This document shows positions 15,852 through 24,557 of a DNA stretch of 64,000 nt, in pieces. Position 1 is the first letter of the stretch. Every line of letters begins with the position of its first letter. The notes beneath the pieces are model-generated. The model was not told the origin of the DNA. It saw only the letters and a program-made list of their open reading frames with translations, and ran no database searches. This DNA is from Candidatus Alistipes intestinigallinarum. Lineage in GTDB: Bacteria; Bacteroidota; Bacteroidia; Bacteroidales; Rikenellaceae. The position numbers were made by a program, and so were the translations under genes. The stretch is from NCBI GenBank assembly GCA_019115745.1, contig DXDA01000056.1, positions 62,001 through 126,000 on the forward strand, read 5' to 3'.

Positions 15852-17441
15852 TTATTTCACGAGATGGTTCCTTCGTTTGACGCGATAGGCGACGAAGTAG
15901 AGCACCGAGAGCAGCAGTACATACTCGGCAATTCGGGCCAGATAGTCTCCGTATCGGGTATAGAAGGTTGTTTCGCTGTTGAGGGGCACCTCAGCGGAGA
16001 GGACCCCGCGTTTCTCCCAGCCGAGGGTTTCTCCGACGTCGCCGCGCGGGGAGATGAATCCGGACTTTCCGGTATTTGCCGAGCGGGCGATGGCGCGCCG
16101 GTGCTCGATGGCACGCAGGCGGGAGATGGTGAAGAGGTGCTTGTACCCGGGGGTGTCTCCCCACCATCCGTCGTTGGAGATGATGGCCATGAACTGCGCT
16201 CCGCGCCGCACGAAATCACCGTAGAAATCGCCGTACATCCCTTCGTAACAGATGGCGGGCCCGACTGCGACACCGTTGTGCTCGAATGCCGAGCCGTGAA
16301 GCCCCTTGCCGATCTGTCCGACTACGCCCCCGAGGTCGATGACCAGGAAGCGCAGCACGTCGAATACCCAGGTCGGCGTGTTCTCCACGCCGATGACCAG
16401 GCGGCCCTTGTGGTGGAGCTGCATTCTCCCGGCGGAATCGAGTCCGACGGCCGTATTGAATACGTCGTAGTACCCGTTTCCGAACCGGTCGGGGCGGGCC
16501 GTTTCGGTCTGGGCTCCGGCGGGATAGCTGCGGATGGTGTTTGTCCCGGCGATGAGCAGGGCGTTCGGATGTCGGCTCCGGAGCGAATCGGTGAGTTGCA
16601 CCCAGAAATCTCCCGGCAGACCGTCGCTCCAGGGGGAGTCGCTCAGCGCCGGTTCCCGATAGTATCCCGGGACGGCGGTTTCGGGCAGCAGGATGAACTG
16701 CGCCTGTTGGGGGACCTGCGCGAGCAGGTCGAGGATGTTCTGTTTCTGACGCTCCGCATCGCCGTGGAACTTGTCGTAGCAGTCTACGTTGGGCTGGATG
16801 ATGCTGACGCGCACACTCCCTTCATCGGGCTGCTTCCAGTGGCTGCGGATGATGAGCGACCCGACGATCGGCAGCCCGACGGCCAGGGCCGGAGCGATCC
16901 ATTTCCGGAGTTTGCGGTGCTCCTTCCAGGCCTCGAAAATCAGGATGTTGGCCACCAGCACCCACAGCGAACCTCCGAATACACCGGTGTATTCGTACCA
17001 TTGAACGGCCCAGACTTCGTGCGAGAACCCGTTTCCGAGGATCAGCCAGGGCCAGGAGAAGTCGCCGACGGTATACCAGTATTCGGAAGCGATCCATGCC
17101 GAGACGAGCGTGACGTATGCGAGGGCCTTGTGCGCCTTTTTGGAGACGGTGTGGAAGAGCATGAAGGCGAACAGGTTCACGGTTGTGGATGCGAGCGTCG
17201 CGGCCATGGGCCCGACAGGCGTGGCGAACCAGATCCACCAGACGGTGAGAGCGTTCCACAATACGAAGGCGAGGGTTGCCCATCCGAACATGCCCCACCA
17301 TTCGCGTCGGGAGTCTCCGTATGAGTTGCTGATCCACAGCAGGGGTACGAGCCCGGCGAAGAGCGAGATTCCCGAGAGCCCGAGCCACCCGGGCGCGAGG
17401 AGAATGGCCGATAGGATTACCGCTGCAAATCTGCGCAACAT
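15852..17441 (-). CDS. lnt: Apolipoprotein N-acyltransferase
   Basis: Lnt transfers a third acyl chain from phospholipid to the N-terminal cysteine of lipoproteins in the inner membrane. The 529-residue product has about seven N-terminal membrane helices, then a nitrilase-fold periplasmic domain with the Glu-Lys-Cys triad visible as FILLPETAVPG, HHKGRLVIGVE and AICYEGMYGDF, and a final membrane helix near the C-terminus. It is the first gene of a lnt-folC pair with a good promoter about 20 bases upstream. Several predicted lipoproteins in this window (sulfatase, OmpA/TPR protein, ApbE) would be substrates. Confidence 0.93.
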   Translation of the reverse strand: MLRRFAAVILSAILLAPGWLGLSGISLFAGLVPLLWISNSYGDSRREWWGMFGWATLAFVLWNALTVWWIWFATPVGPMAATLASTTVNLFAFMLFHTVSKKAHKALAYVTLVSAWIASEYWYTVGDFSWPWLILGNGFSHEVWAVQWYEYTGVFGGSLWVLVANILIFEAWKEHRKLRKWIAPALAVGLPIVGSLIIRSHWKQPDEGSVRVSIIQPNVDCYDKFHGDAERQKQNILDLLAQVPQQAQFILLPETAVPGYYREPALSDSPWSDGLPGDFWVQLTDSLRSRHPNALLIAGTNTIRSYPAGAQTETARPDRFGNGYYDVFNTAVGLDSAGRMQLHHKGRLVIGVENTPTWVFDVLRFLVIDLGGVVGQIGKGLHGSAFEHNGVAVGPAICYEGMYGDFYGDFVRRGAQFMAIISNDGWWGDTPGYKHLFTISRLRAIEHRRAIARSANTGKSGFISPRGDVGETLGWEKRGVLSAEVPLNSETTFYTRYGDYLARIAEYVLLLSVLYFVAYRVKRRNHLVK

Positions 17442-17462
17442 GGAAGGAGATTTTTACGACCG

Positions 17463-17493
17463 CAAAAGTAGTCAAACGCGGGCATATTTCAAA
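17463..17493 (-). promoter_or_regulatory. Promoter of lnt-folC
   Basis: On the minus strand a -33 TTTG (17490-17493) is followed after 19 bases by the -7 box TACTTTTG (17470 down to 17463), a textbook Bacteroidetes promoter. The predicted leader is about 15 bases, with no Shine-Dalgarno sequence. Confidence 0.75.
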
Positions 17494-17531
17494 ATATTTC
17501 CCGTTTTCGGCGAGCCCGGGCCGTGTGGGGA

Positions 17532-17915
17532 TTAGCGATCCAACACCTCGCGGAAGCGCCGGGGAAGTGCGATATTCTCCCTGGTTTTTGCCGCATCGAA
17601 CAGCGGGGCGATCTCTTCGGGTGTAAATCCGGCGATTCCGCAGCCGATCTCCGTAACGAGGAAGTTCAGTTGGGGATTCAGTCTGGCGAATTCGATGAAT
17701 TCATCGACATAGGGTTTGATGGTTTCGATGCCTCCCTGCATGGTGGGTATGGCATAGCTTTGTCCCTGGATTCCGACGCCCTGTCCCCAGACGGCTCCGA
17801 ATTGTGTGAGAGCCAGGCGTGCGGCACCTCCGGCGTGCATTCCGGCGAGGTTGCTGCCGAAAACGAAGATTTCGTCGGGTTGGAGGGAGACGATGTGGTC
17901 TGGCGATATTTTCAT
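17532..17915 (-). CDS. Small macro-like conserved protein (A1S_2505-like)
   Basis: The 127-residue protein opens with IFVFGSNLAGMHAGGAA and continues with GVGIQGQSYAIPT, VTEIGCGIAGFTPEEIAPLF. These Gly-rich loops resemble a small family sometimes annotated as A1S_2505-type phage-related proteins and recall ADP-ribose-binding macro domains; I infer a nucleotide-type ligand but cannot assign a function. The ATG at 17915 is preferred over the longer frame (to 17963) because a good promoter places the transcript start near 17926, giving an 11-base leader. No phage genes surround it. Confidence 0.75.
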   Translation of the reverse strand: MKISPDHIVSLQPDEIFVFGSNLAGMHAGGAARLALTQFGAVWGQGVGIQGQSYAIPTMQGGIETIKPYVDEFIEFARLNPQLNFLVTEIGCGIAGFTPEEIAPLFDAAKTRENIALPRRFREVLDR

Positions 17916-17932
17916 TGGGTGGTTTGTTTTTC

Positions 17933-17964
17933 CAAAGATAGGGAAAAAGGCGATTCGGGACAAT
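17933..17964 (-). promoter_or_regulatory. Promoter of the small macro-like protein gene
   Basis: The minus strand carries ATTG (17964-17961), 20 bases, then the -7 box TATCTTTG (17940-17933). This decides the start codon at 17915, as the upstream in-frame ATG at 17963 would lie before the transcript start. Confidence 0.7.
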
Positions 17965-18041
17965 AGTCGGGGATGGAATCGCCTTGTTTATTTGGGAGGA
18001 TGCCCGTTGGTTTTGTTTTCCGGGCTGCGGCTTGTAATGAA

Positions 18042-18077
18042 AAAACCGCCAGCAAATAGCATTGCGGCGGTTTTCTT
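18042..18077. terminator. Hairpin with A/T flanks downstream of tRNA-Thr
   Basis: AAAACCGCC and GGCGGTTTT form a 9-bp stem around a 15-base loop, with A-rich and T-rich ends on the two sides. It lies between the tRNA terminator and the promoter of the macro-like gene and could act in either direction. Confidence 0.6.
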
Positions 18078-18104
18078 GTATGTTTTGGGCCTTTCGGCTT
18101 TATC

Positions 18105-18139
18105 TATAAAAAGGGAGGCTTTTGGGTTGCCTCCCTTTT
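18105..18139 (-). terminator. Terminator of tRNA-Thr
   Basis: An 11-bp stem, AAAAGGGAGGC (18109-18119) and GCCTCCCTTTT (18129-18139), lies immediately 3' of the tRNA on the minus strand and ends in a T-run when read in that direction. Confidence 0.8.
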
Positions 18140-18141
18140 CG

Positions 18142-18213
18142 AGCCGAATCCGAGATTTGAACTCGGGACCCCTTCATTACGAGTGAAGTGCTCTACCGCT
18201 GAGCTAATTCGGC
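18142..18213 (-). tRNA. tRNA-Thr (anticodon CGT)
   Basis: A complete 72-nt cloverleaf is visible on the minus strand: acceptor stem GCCGAAT/ATTCGGC (7 perfect pairs), D arm GCTC...GAGC, anticodon stem CTTCA/TGAAG with loop CTCGTAA giving anticodon CGT (codon ACG), and T arm CCGAG-TTCAAAT-CTCGG. The discriminator base is T and CCA is not encoded. It is the only tRNA in the window and stands alone between two protein genes, with a terminator at its 3' end. Confidence 0.95.
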
Positions 18214-18303
18214 TTTCAACTGCCCGGAAGAACGTTGGTTTTTGTTCCCTACCGTTCTCTTTGGGACTGCAAATATCAGAAAAAAATTTTTTTCTCGCAA
18301 CAA

Positions 18304-18338
18304 TTTTGTAAAAATTCTCACAATTCTTTTTATATTCG
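18304..18338 (+). promoter_or_regulatory. Probable promoter of cstA
   Basis: TTTTG at 18304-18308 and TATATTCG at 18331-18338 (one mismatch to TAnnTTTG) are separated by 22 bases, in an A/T-rich stretch directly upstream of the cstA ATG at 18366. Confidence 0.5.
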
Positions 18339-18365
18339 CGTCAAAACAGATTCCAAATAGTTGTT

Positions 18366-19838
18366 ATGATCACTTTTCTGGTATGCCTGGCCTTGCTGAT
18401 TACGGCCTATTTTACCTATGGACGGTACCTGGAACGTCTTGTCGGCATCAATCCCGCGGCTGAGACCCCCTGCAGCCGATTGTATGACGGGGTGGATTAC
18501 GTTCCGCTGCCTCGTTGGCGTATTTTCCTGATCCAATTGCTGAATATTGCAGGTCTCGGGCCGATTTTCGGCGCAGTGCTCGGAGCCGCCTACGGACCTG
18601 TCGCTTTCCTGTGGATTACACTGGGCGGTATCTTCATGGGAGCGATGCACGACTTCGTGGCGGGAGTGATCTCGTTGCGGCAGGACGGTGCGAGCCTGCC
18701 CGAGATTACGGGACACTTCCTCGGTCGGACGATGAAACTCATCATGCGCCTTTTCTCGGCGGGTCTGATGATTCTCGTAGGGGCGGTTTTCCTGTCACAG
18801 CCGGCGGAACTGATCGCCAACCGACTCGATATTCCGTCGCTGGAGGTCACGGCCTTCGGTGATTTTTCGTGGCTGTTGCTGATCATCCTGGGCATAATCC
18901 TGATCTATTATATTGCCGCGACGCTGCTCCCCGTGGACAAGATCATCGGCCGCATCTATCCGATTTTCGGTTTTGCCCTGCTGTTCATGGCACTGGGCAT
19001 CCTCTTCGTGCTTCTGTTCAGCGGGGATTATACGATTCCGGAGCTGACCTCGCTGCGGAACTGCATCGCTGATGCCGAGAAGTTCCCGATTGTTCCGATG
19101 CTCTTCACGACAATAGCCTGCGGGGCGATTTCGGGTTTCCATGCCACGCAGTCCCCGCTGATGGCGCGCTGTATGCGCAACGAACGGGAGAGTCGCTCGG
19201 TGTTCTACGGGGCGATGATCTCCGAATCGATCATCGCGTTGATCTGGGCGGCGATCGGCATGGCCTTCTGGGGCGGAGTCGAGGGGCTGAATGCCGCCAT
19301 TGCCGAATATAAGGGCTCGGCGGCGATCCTGATCGACATTATCGCCACGAAGACGCTGGGGCCGGTTCTGGCCGGATTTGTGATTTTCGGCGTTGTGGCC
19401 TGCGCCGTCACTTCGGGGGATACGGCCTTCCGGTCGGCCCGTCTGATCGTTGCGGACTTCATGGGTGTCGAGCAGCGCTCGTTGCGCAAACGGATCTATA
19501 TCTGCATTCCGCTGTTCGCCCTGGGCCTGCTGATCATCTTCGGACTGCCGTTCCAGGCGATGTGGAGTTATTTTGCGTGGATGAATCAGACGCTTGCCGC
19601 CGTCACGCTGTGGATGATCGTCGTGTATCTCGGCCGTCGCAGACGAGGGGTATTTGTCGGGCTGATTCCGGCACTTATCATGACGTATGTCTGCGGGAGC
19701 TACGTATTTGTCTCGCCGTTGATGTTCGGCATGACGGACCGTCCGATGGCCTATCTGCTGGGCGGAGCGGTCACGCTGGCGATTCTCATTGTGATGGTCG
19801 TCAAAATACGCCGGGAGTATGCAAAAGGCGAGGCTTGA
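18366..19838 (+). CDS. cstA: Carbon starvation protein CstA, short type
   Basis: CstA-family proteins are multi-helix inner-membrane transporters for pyruvate or peptides. The 490-residue product opens with a membrane helix and the signature LNIAGLGPIFGAVLGAAYGP, continues with GAMHDFVAGVISLR and has about 13 helices; it also shows the conserved ISGFHATQSPLMARCM segment. It is shorter than E. coli CstA (about 700 residues), as is usual for Bacteroidetes forms. Its 3' end overlaps the next gene by 20 bases, suggesting the two are translated together. Confidence 0.92.
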   Translation: MITFLVCLALLITAYFTYGRYLERLVGINPAAETPCSRLYDGVDYVPLPRWRIFLIQLLNIAGLGPIFGAVLGAAYGPVAFLWITLGGIFMGAMHDFVAGVISLRQDGASLPEITGHFLGRTMKLIMRLFSAGLMILVGAVFLSQPAELIANRLDIPSLEVTAFGDFSWLLLIILGIILIYYIAATLLPVDKIIGRIYPIFGFALLFMALGILFVLLFSGDYTIPELTSLRNCIADAEKFPIVPMLFTTIACGAISGFHATQSPLMARCMRNERESRSVFYGAMISESIIALIWAAIGMAFWGGVEGLNAAIAEYKGSAAILIDIIATKTLGPVLAGFVIFGVVACAVTSGDTAFRSARLIVADFMGVEQRSLRKRIYICIPLFALGLLIIFGLPFQAMWSYFAWMNQTLAAVTLWMIVVYLGRRRRGVFVGLIPALIMTYVCGSYVFVSPLMFGMTDRPMAYLLGGAVTLAILIVMVVKIRREYAKGEA

Positions 19839-20511
19839 ACCCACTGCGGACCAGACCTTCGAGGTCGTAGGTTCGGGGCCTTATGATTTTGAAAAGGTCC
19901 TGGACCAGACGCGCCGGATGCAGGAGGAGGGAGATGTCGAAGGGGCCTGCAATGCCCGTTTCCAGGCCTTCCAGCGCCTCGCGGAGCTCATTCCCGAGGA
20001 CGAGGAGGTGATCCTCGAATGGAACCACCGCAATTCGCGTGCGGCGCTGGAGTTGATCCGCGCCACGGCGATCGACCACTTTCTGATCAACGATTTCGAG
20101 ATGTCGGCGGCCCTGCTGGAGATGCTGCTGGAACTTGATCCGGAGGACCATCTGGAGGGGAGTCAGCAACTGGCCTTCGACTACCTGGCCATGGGTGAGG
20201 ATGAACTCTTCGACGAGGTGATCAACGACGTGTCGGACAAGTCTCCGGCACGGGAGATCCTGTTGCTGTGGTCGGCCTACCGGCGGGACGGCGTGCTGCC
20301 TGCCGGGGAGCTGCAGCGTTTTCGCACCCATTTTGCGCCGTGGTTCGCGGAGTTTACCGCCGCGGAACACCCGGCCGATGCGGACTATCTGCGGGACATC
20401 GAGAGCGAACGGCCTACGGCTGCGGCGCAGGCCCGTGAGTTGTGGCTTCAGACCGAGAATCTGTGGGCCTTGTGGCCGGTGTTCATCGAGGCTTTGCGTG
20501 CGGCCCGCTGA
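19819..20511 (+). CDS. Conserved helical (TPR-like) protein coupled to cstA
   Basis: The 230-residue acidic, helical protein has no signal peptide. Repeated helix pairs (for example MQEEGDVEGACNARFQAFQ and LEMLLELDPEDHLEGSQQL) look like degenerate tetratricopeptide repeats, and the C-terminus is Trp-rich (LWLQTENLWALWPVF). I do not recognise a named family. Its start overlaps the cstA stop by 20 bases, so it is probably made together with the transporter and may act on its cytoplasmic side; that is inference from the coupling alone. Confidence 0.75.
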   Translation: MQKARLEPTADQTFEVVGSGPYDFEKVLDQTRRMQEEGDVEGACNARFQAFQRLAELIPEDEEVILEWNHRNSRAALELIRATAIDHFLINDFEMSAALLEMLLELDPEDHLEGSQQLAFDYLAMGEDELFDEVINDVSDKSPAREILLLWSAYRRDGVLPAGELQRFRTHFAPWFAEFTAAEHPADADYLRDIESERPTAAAQARELWLQTENLWALWPVFIEALRAAR

Positions 20512-20650
20512 GAAGCGGGTTTGCGTTGTGTGGAGTAGTGGGGTGAGCCCGCGAAAACCCGCTCGGGCGGCAGGAGTCGGCGTGAGTTGGGGATGAGCGG
20601 ACGGATGGAGATAATTCGATGCGTTTCCGGACCCGGTCTGTGAAATGTGA

Positions 20651-22225
20651 ATGAACCTTATATTTATGACCATGAAGACCATGAAAACCAATCCCTGCTG
20701 CCTGTTGGCGGCATTGCCTGCCGCGGCTCTTTTTCAGGGATGCGGGCATACCGCTCCAACCCCGCCGAACCGTCCGAACGTGATTTTCATCTATGCCGAC
20801 GATCTGGGAATCGGCGATTTGAGCTGCTACGGTGCGACGAAGATCTCGACCCCGAATCTCGATCGGCTGGCCGCTCAGGGACAACGCTTCACGAATGCCT
20901 ACGCCACTTCGGCGACGAGTACGCCGTCGCGTTTCGGCCTGCTGACGGGCATGTACCCGTGGCGGCAGCAGAATACGGGCATCGCTCCGGGGAACTCCGA
21001 ACTGATCATCGATACGGCCTGCTATACGCTGGCCGACGCACTGCACGCGGCGGGTTATGCCACTGCGGCCGTGGGGAAGTGGCACCTGGGGCTGGGACCG
21101 GTCGGGGGTACGGACTTCAATACGGAGATCCGCCCGGGCGCCCGCGACATCGGCTTCGACTATGAATTCCTGATTCCGGCGACGGTGGACCGGGTTCCGT
21201 GCGTCTTTGTCGAGAACGGTCACGTCGTGGGGCTGGACCCTGCGGACCCGATTACGGTGAGCTATGATCACAAGGTGGGCGACTGGCCGACGGGTGAGGA
21301 GAACCCCGAGCTGGTGAAGCTGAAACCGAGCCAGGGCCATAACAATACGATCATCAACGGCATCCCGCGTATCGGCTGGATGACGGGCGGCAAGTCCGCG
21401 CTGTGGGTCGACGAGAACATCGCCGATACGATTACGGCGAAGGCCACGCGCTTCATCGCGCAGCATCGGGACGAGCCCTTCTTCCTCTATATGGGGACAC
21501 AAGACGTGCATGTTCCGCGCGTTCCGCACCCGCGGTTTGCGGGCAAGAGCGGCCTGGGGACGCGTGGAGACGTGATCCTGCAACTCGACTGGACGATCGG
21601 CGAGGTGATGCGCACGCTGGACAGCCTGGGGATCGCCGACAACACGCTGTTCATCTTCACGTCGGACAACGGGGCGGTGATCGACGACGGCTACCAGGAC
21701 CAGGCGCTCGAACTGCTGAACGGGCACACCCCGATGGGGATCTACCGGGGCGGGAAATACAGTCTCTACGAGGCCGGGACGCGGATCCCGTTCATTGTCC
21801 GCTGGCCGGCGCGCGTGCAGCCGGGCGAACAACTCGCGTTGTTCTCGCAGATCGACGTCTACCGCTCGCTGGCTTCGCTGACTGGGGCGGAACTCCCCGC
21901 GGCGGCAGCTCCGGACAGCCGCGACCGCCTGCCGGAACTGCTGGGCGAAAGCCGGACCGACCGGGAGTACGTCGTGCAACAGAACCTGAACAACACGCTG
22001 GCGATTATCTCCGGCCCGTGGAAATACCTGGAGCCGAGCGACGGTCCGGCGCTGGAGTTCTGGACGAAGACCGAACTCGGGAACTCCCCGGAGGCGCAGC
22101 TTTACGATCTGACTGCAGACCCGCGTGAACAGCATAACGTGGCTGCGGAGCACCCCGAAGTGGTTGCCGAGCTGGCGGCCCGTTTGGCCGAGGTCCGCGA
22201 GGCGGTGGCTTCGACGGTCAAATAG
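20651..22225 (+). CDS. Lipoprotein sulfatase, S1 family, serine type
   Basis: The 524-residue enzyme has a lipoprotein signal (ALFQGC, Cys31 in this reading) and the full arylsulfatase fold: metal site YADDLGIGDLSCYG, the formylglycine motif S-T-P-S-R at residues 90-94, GKWHLG and FTSDNGA. The modified residue is a serine, so activation would need an anaerobic sulfatase-maturating radical-SAM enzyme, which is not in this window. Substrates are likely host or dietary sulfated glycans. Several ATGs compete (20651, 20666, 20672); 20672 would give a more typical signal peptide. No SusCD pair or other glycan gene is adjacent, so this is not a standard utilisation locus. Confidence 0.9.
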   Translation: MNLIFMTMKTMKTNPCCLLAALPAAALFQGCGHTAPTPPNRPNVIFIYADDLGIGDLSCYGATKISTPNLDRLAAQGQRFTNAYATSATSTPSRFGLLTGMYPWRQQNTGIAPGNSELIIDTACYTLADALHAAGYATAAVGKWHLGLGPVGGTDFNTEIRPGARDIGFDYEFLIPATVDRVPCVFVENGHVVGLDPADPITVSYDHKVGDWPTGEENPELVKLKPSQGHNNTIINGIPRIGWMTGGKSALWVDENIADTITAKATRFIAQHRDEPFFLYMGTQDVHVPRVPHPRFAGKSGLGTRGDVILQLDWTIGEVMRTLDSLGIADNTLFIFTSDNGAVIDDGYQDQALELLNGHTPMGIYRGGKYSLYEAGTRIPFIVRWPARVQPGEQLALFSQIDVYRSLASLTGAELPAAAAPDSRDRLPELLGESRTDREYVVQQNLNNTLAIISGPWKYLEPSDGPALEFWTKTELGNSPEAQLYDLTADPREQHNVAAEHPEVVAELAARLAEVREAVASTVK

Positions 22226-22281
22226 TCGGCTCGGGACTTGGGTCTCGGGTCGCTGAACGGGCCCCGACTGCGGCCTGCAGG

Positions 22282-22317
22282 AAAAATCCCTGACGCATGA
22301 TTGCGTCAGGGATTTTT
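22282..22317. terminator. Bidirectional terminator between sulfatase and tdk
   Basis: A perfect 15-bp stem, AAAAATCCCTGACGC (22282-22296) and GCGTCAGGGATTTTT (22303-22317), encloses the loop ATGATT; A/T ends on both sides serve both convergent genes. Confidence 0.9.
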
Positions 22318-22352
22318 GGATGGGTCGGGATCCTTCCGGATTCGATGCGGAG

Positions 22353-22937
22353 TTATTCCCGGTTTTTCTCTTCTGCGAGGCGCAACTCCCGAAAACAGTG
22401 GCGGCAAATGGGCTCGTAACTGTCCTGTGCGCCGAGCATGACCTGCTTTTCGTCGGCCGTCAGGCGGTGCGAATGGTGTGCGAGGTTTCCGCAGCGGACG
22501 CAGATGGCGTGTACCTTGGTGACGTATTCGGCCGTGGCCATCAGGGCGGGCATGGGTCCGAAGGGTTTTCCGGTGTAGTCCATGTCGAGCCCCGCGACGA
22601 TGACGCGGACGCCGCTGTCGGCCAACTGCCGACAGACCTCCACGATGCTGTCGTCGAAGAATTGCGCCTCGTCGATCCCCACGACATCGACGTCGGAGGT
22701 CATCAGGAGGATGTTCTGCGGCGACTCGACGGGAGTCGAGCGGATGGCGTTTGCGTCGTGTGAGACGACCTCCTCTTCGGAGTAACGGACATCGATCCGG
22801 GGTTTGAAGATTTCGACCTTCAGGTGGGCGAACTGCGCGCGTTTGAGACGGCGGATCAGCTCTTCGGTCTTTCCGGAGAACATCGACCCGCAGACGACTT
22901 CGATCCAGCCCTTTCGGCTGGCATTTTCGAGGAACAT
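22353..22937 (-). CDS. tdk: Thymidine kinase
   Basis: This 194-residue type-II thymidine kinase salvages thymidine to dTMP. It shows the P-loop [15 protein letters not shown] (about residues 16-30), the Walker [11 protein letters not shown], and a structural zinc site CVRCG plus CRHCF in the lasso domain near the C-terminus. The start at 22937 ([10 protein letters not shown]) fits family members. It follows murA on the same strand with a 69-base gap and may be co-transcribed with it; the 3' side ends in a shared terminator. Confidence 0.95.
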   Translation of the reverse strand: MFLENASRKGWIEVVCGSMFSGKTEELIRRLKRAQFAHLKVEIFKPRIDVRYSEEEVVSHDANAIRSTPVESPQNILLMTSDVDVVGIDEAQFFDDSIVEVCRQLADSGVRVIVAGLDMDYTGKPFGPMPALMATAEYVTKVHAICVRCGNLAHHSHRLTADEKQVMLGAQDSYEPICRHCFRELRLAEEKNRE

Positions 22938-23006
22938 ACGAGTATTGAGAGCGTTTTTAACGTTTGTTTTTTCGGTATCCGGATTTTGTCCGGGCGGATG
23001 GTCCGG

Positions 23007-24332
23007 TCACTTCCGGATGGCGCATTCGTCGATTCGTTCGATTCGGGCGCCGAGGGCATTGAGCCGCAGGTCGATATCCTTGTATCCGCGGTCGATCTGG
23101 TCGATGTTCTGGATGGTGGAGATCCCGTCGGCGGACATGGCGGCAATCAACAGGGCGACTCCGGCCCGAATATCGGGCGAGGTCATGCGCGTGGCGCGGA
23201 GGTTGATGCGGTGGTCGTGCCCGATGACCGTAGCCCGGTGGGGGTCGCAGAGGATAATCTGAGCCCCCATGTCGATGAGTTTGTCGACGAAGAAGAGACG
23301 GCTTTCGAACATCTTCTGGTGGATCAGCACGGCGCCCTTTGCCTGTGTGGCGACGACGAGGAAGATCGACAGCAGGTCGGGGGTCAGACCGGGCCAGGGG
23401 GCGTCGGCAATGGTCATGATCGAACCGTCGAGGAAGGTTTCGATGCTGTAGTGGTCCTGCTGTGGGATGTAGATGTCGTCCCCGCGCTGTTCGAACTGAA
23501 TGCCCATGCGGGCGAACTGGGCGGGTATGATGCCGAGGTTTTCGTAGGAGACGTTTCGGATGGTCAGCTCCGAACGGTTCATGGCGGCCATTCCGATGAA
23601 ACTGCCGACCTCGATCATGTCGGGCAGGAGGGTGTGCTCGGTGCCTCCCAGCGCATCGACGCCCTCGATGGTCAGCAGGTTTGAGGCGATTCCGGAGATC
23701 CGGGCGCCCATGCGGTTGAGCATTCTGCAGAGCTGCTGTACGTAGGGTTCGCAGGCGGCGTTGTAGATGGTGGTGGTGCCGCGGGCCATGACGGCGGCCA
23801 TGACGATATTGGCCGTACCGGTCACGGAGGCTTCGTCGAGCAGCATGTAGGTCCCCTTCAACTCCTTGCCCTCGACCATGAAGAACTCGTCGGCGATGTC
23901 GAAATTGAACTTGGCGCCGAGTTTCTGGAATCCGAGGAAATGGGTGTCGAGGCGTCGTCGTCCGATCTTGTCTCCGCCGGGTTTGGGAATGTACCCGACG
24001 CCGAATCGGGCGAGCATGGGTCCGATGAGCATCACGGAACCGCGCAGACGGGTGCAACGGTTCCGGTAGTCGTCGGTCTGGAGGTATTCGAAGTCGATGT
24101 CGCGGGCCTGGAAGGCGTAGGTGTCGTCGGCGAGTTGTTCGACGATGACGCCCATGCGGCGGAGGAGTTCGATGAGTTGGAGGACGTCGAGGATACGGGG
24201 GATGTTCCTCACGACGACGCGCTCGGGTGTTAGGAGCGTTGCGCAGAGGATCTGGAGGGCCTCGTTTTTGGCGCCCTGGGGGGTAATCGTACCGTGGAGG
24301 CGGTGTCCGCCTTCGACTCTGAAGATAGCCAT
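23007..24332 (-). CDS. murA: UDP-GlcNAc enolpyruvyl transferase, Cys-to-Asp active site
   Basis: MurA catalyses the first committed step of peptidoglycan synthesis, joining enolpyruvate to UDP-GlcNAc. The 441-residue product has Lys22 in QGAKNEAL and the two-domain EPSP-synthase fold. The active-site loop reads KPGGDKIGRRRLD: Asp121 replaces the cysteine that fosfomycin alkylates in most bacteria (Cys115 in E. coli numbering). In other bacteria this replacement makes MurA insensitive to fosfomycin. It has its own upstream -7 box and a roughly 80-base leader containing a GGAAAC...GTTTCC inverted repeat. Confidence 0.95.
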   Translation of the reverse strand: MAIFRVEGGHRLHGTITPQGAKNEALQILCATLLTPERVVVRNIPRILDVLQLIELLRRMGVIVEQLADDTYAFQARDIDFEYLQTDDYRNRCTRLRGSVMLIGPMLARFGVGYIPKPGGDKIGRRRLDTHFLGFQKLGAKFNFDIADEFFMVEGKELKGTYMLLDEASVTGTANIVMAAVMARGTTTIYNAACEPYVQQLCRMLNRMGARISGIASNLLTIEGVDALGGTEHTLLPDMIEVGSFIGMAAMNRSELTIRNVSYENLGIIPAQFARMGIQFEQRGDDIYIPQQDHYSIETFLDGSIMTIADAPWPGLTPDLLSIFLVVATQAKGAVLIHQKMFESRLFFVDKLIDMGAQIILCDPHRATVIGHDHRINLRATRMTSPDIRAGVALLIAAMSADGISTIQNIDQIDRGYKDIDLRLNALGARIERIDECAIRK

Positions 24333-24420
24333 TTCGGATCTCGGTTAATGGGTTTGGAAACTCCGGATTCCGGACGCCTCGACGGCGGGTCGGGGGTTTC
24401 CAGCGGGTTCAGTTTTCCTA

Positions 24421-24428
24421 CAAAGATA
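24421..24428 (-). promoter_or_regulatory. -7 promoter box for murA
   Basis: The minus strand reads TATCTTTG. The predicted leader to the ATG at 24332 is about 80 bases and contains an imperfect inverted repeat (GGAAACTCC near 24356 with GGGTTTCC near 24395). No clear -33 is seen. Confidence 0.6.
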
Positions 24429-24480
24429 ATAGGAATTCGGGCTTTTTGCCGGTGAAAACGAAATATTTTCGTGAAAAATT

Positions 24481-24510
24481 TTTGCGGATCATTTTTTTGT
24501 TGTACTTTTG
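24481..24510 (+). promoter_or_regulatory. Promoter of rpmH
   Basis: TTTG (24481-24484) and the -7 box TACTTTTG (24503-24510) are 18 bases apart. Transcription would begin near 24517, leaving a leader of 35-41 bases that is A-rich and has no Shine-Dalgarno site. Confidence 0.65.
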
Positions 24511-24557
24511 CAATCCGTAAAAATGTCAGAAACAACAAAAAACAGATAGCTATGGCA

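Noticed and set aside
17532..17963. A prophage remnant suggested by the phage-linked macro-like protein
   Set aside because: Neighbours are lnt, tRNA-Thr and cstA; there is no integrase, att-site duplication or other phage gene, although a tRNA is nearby.
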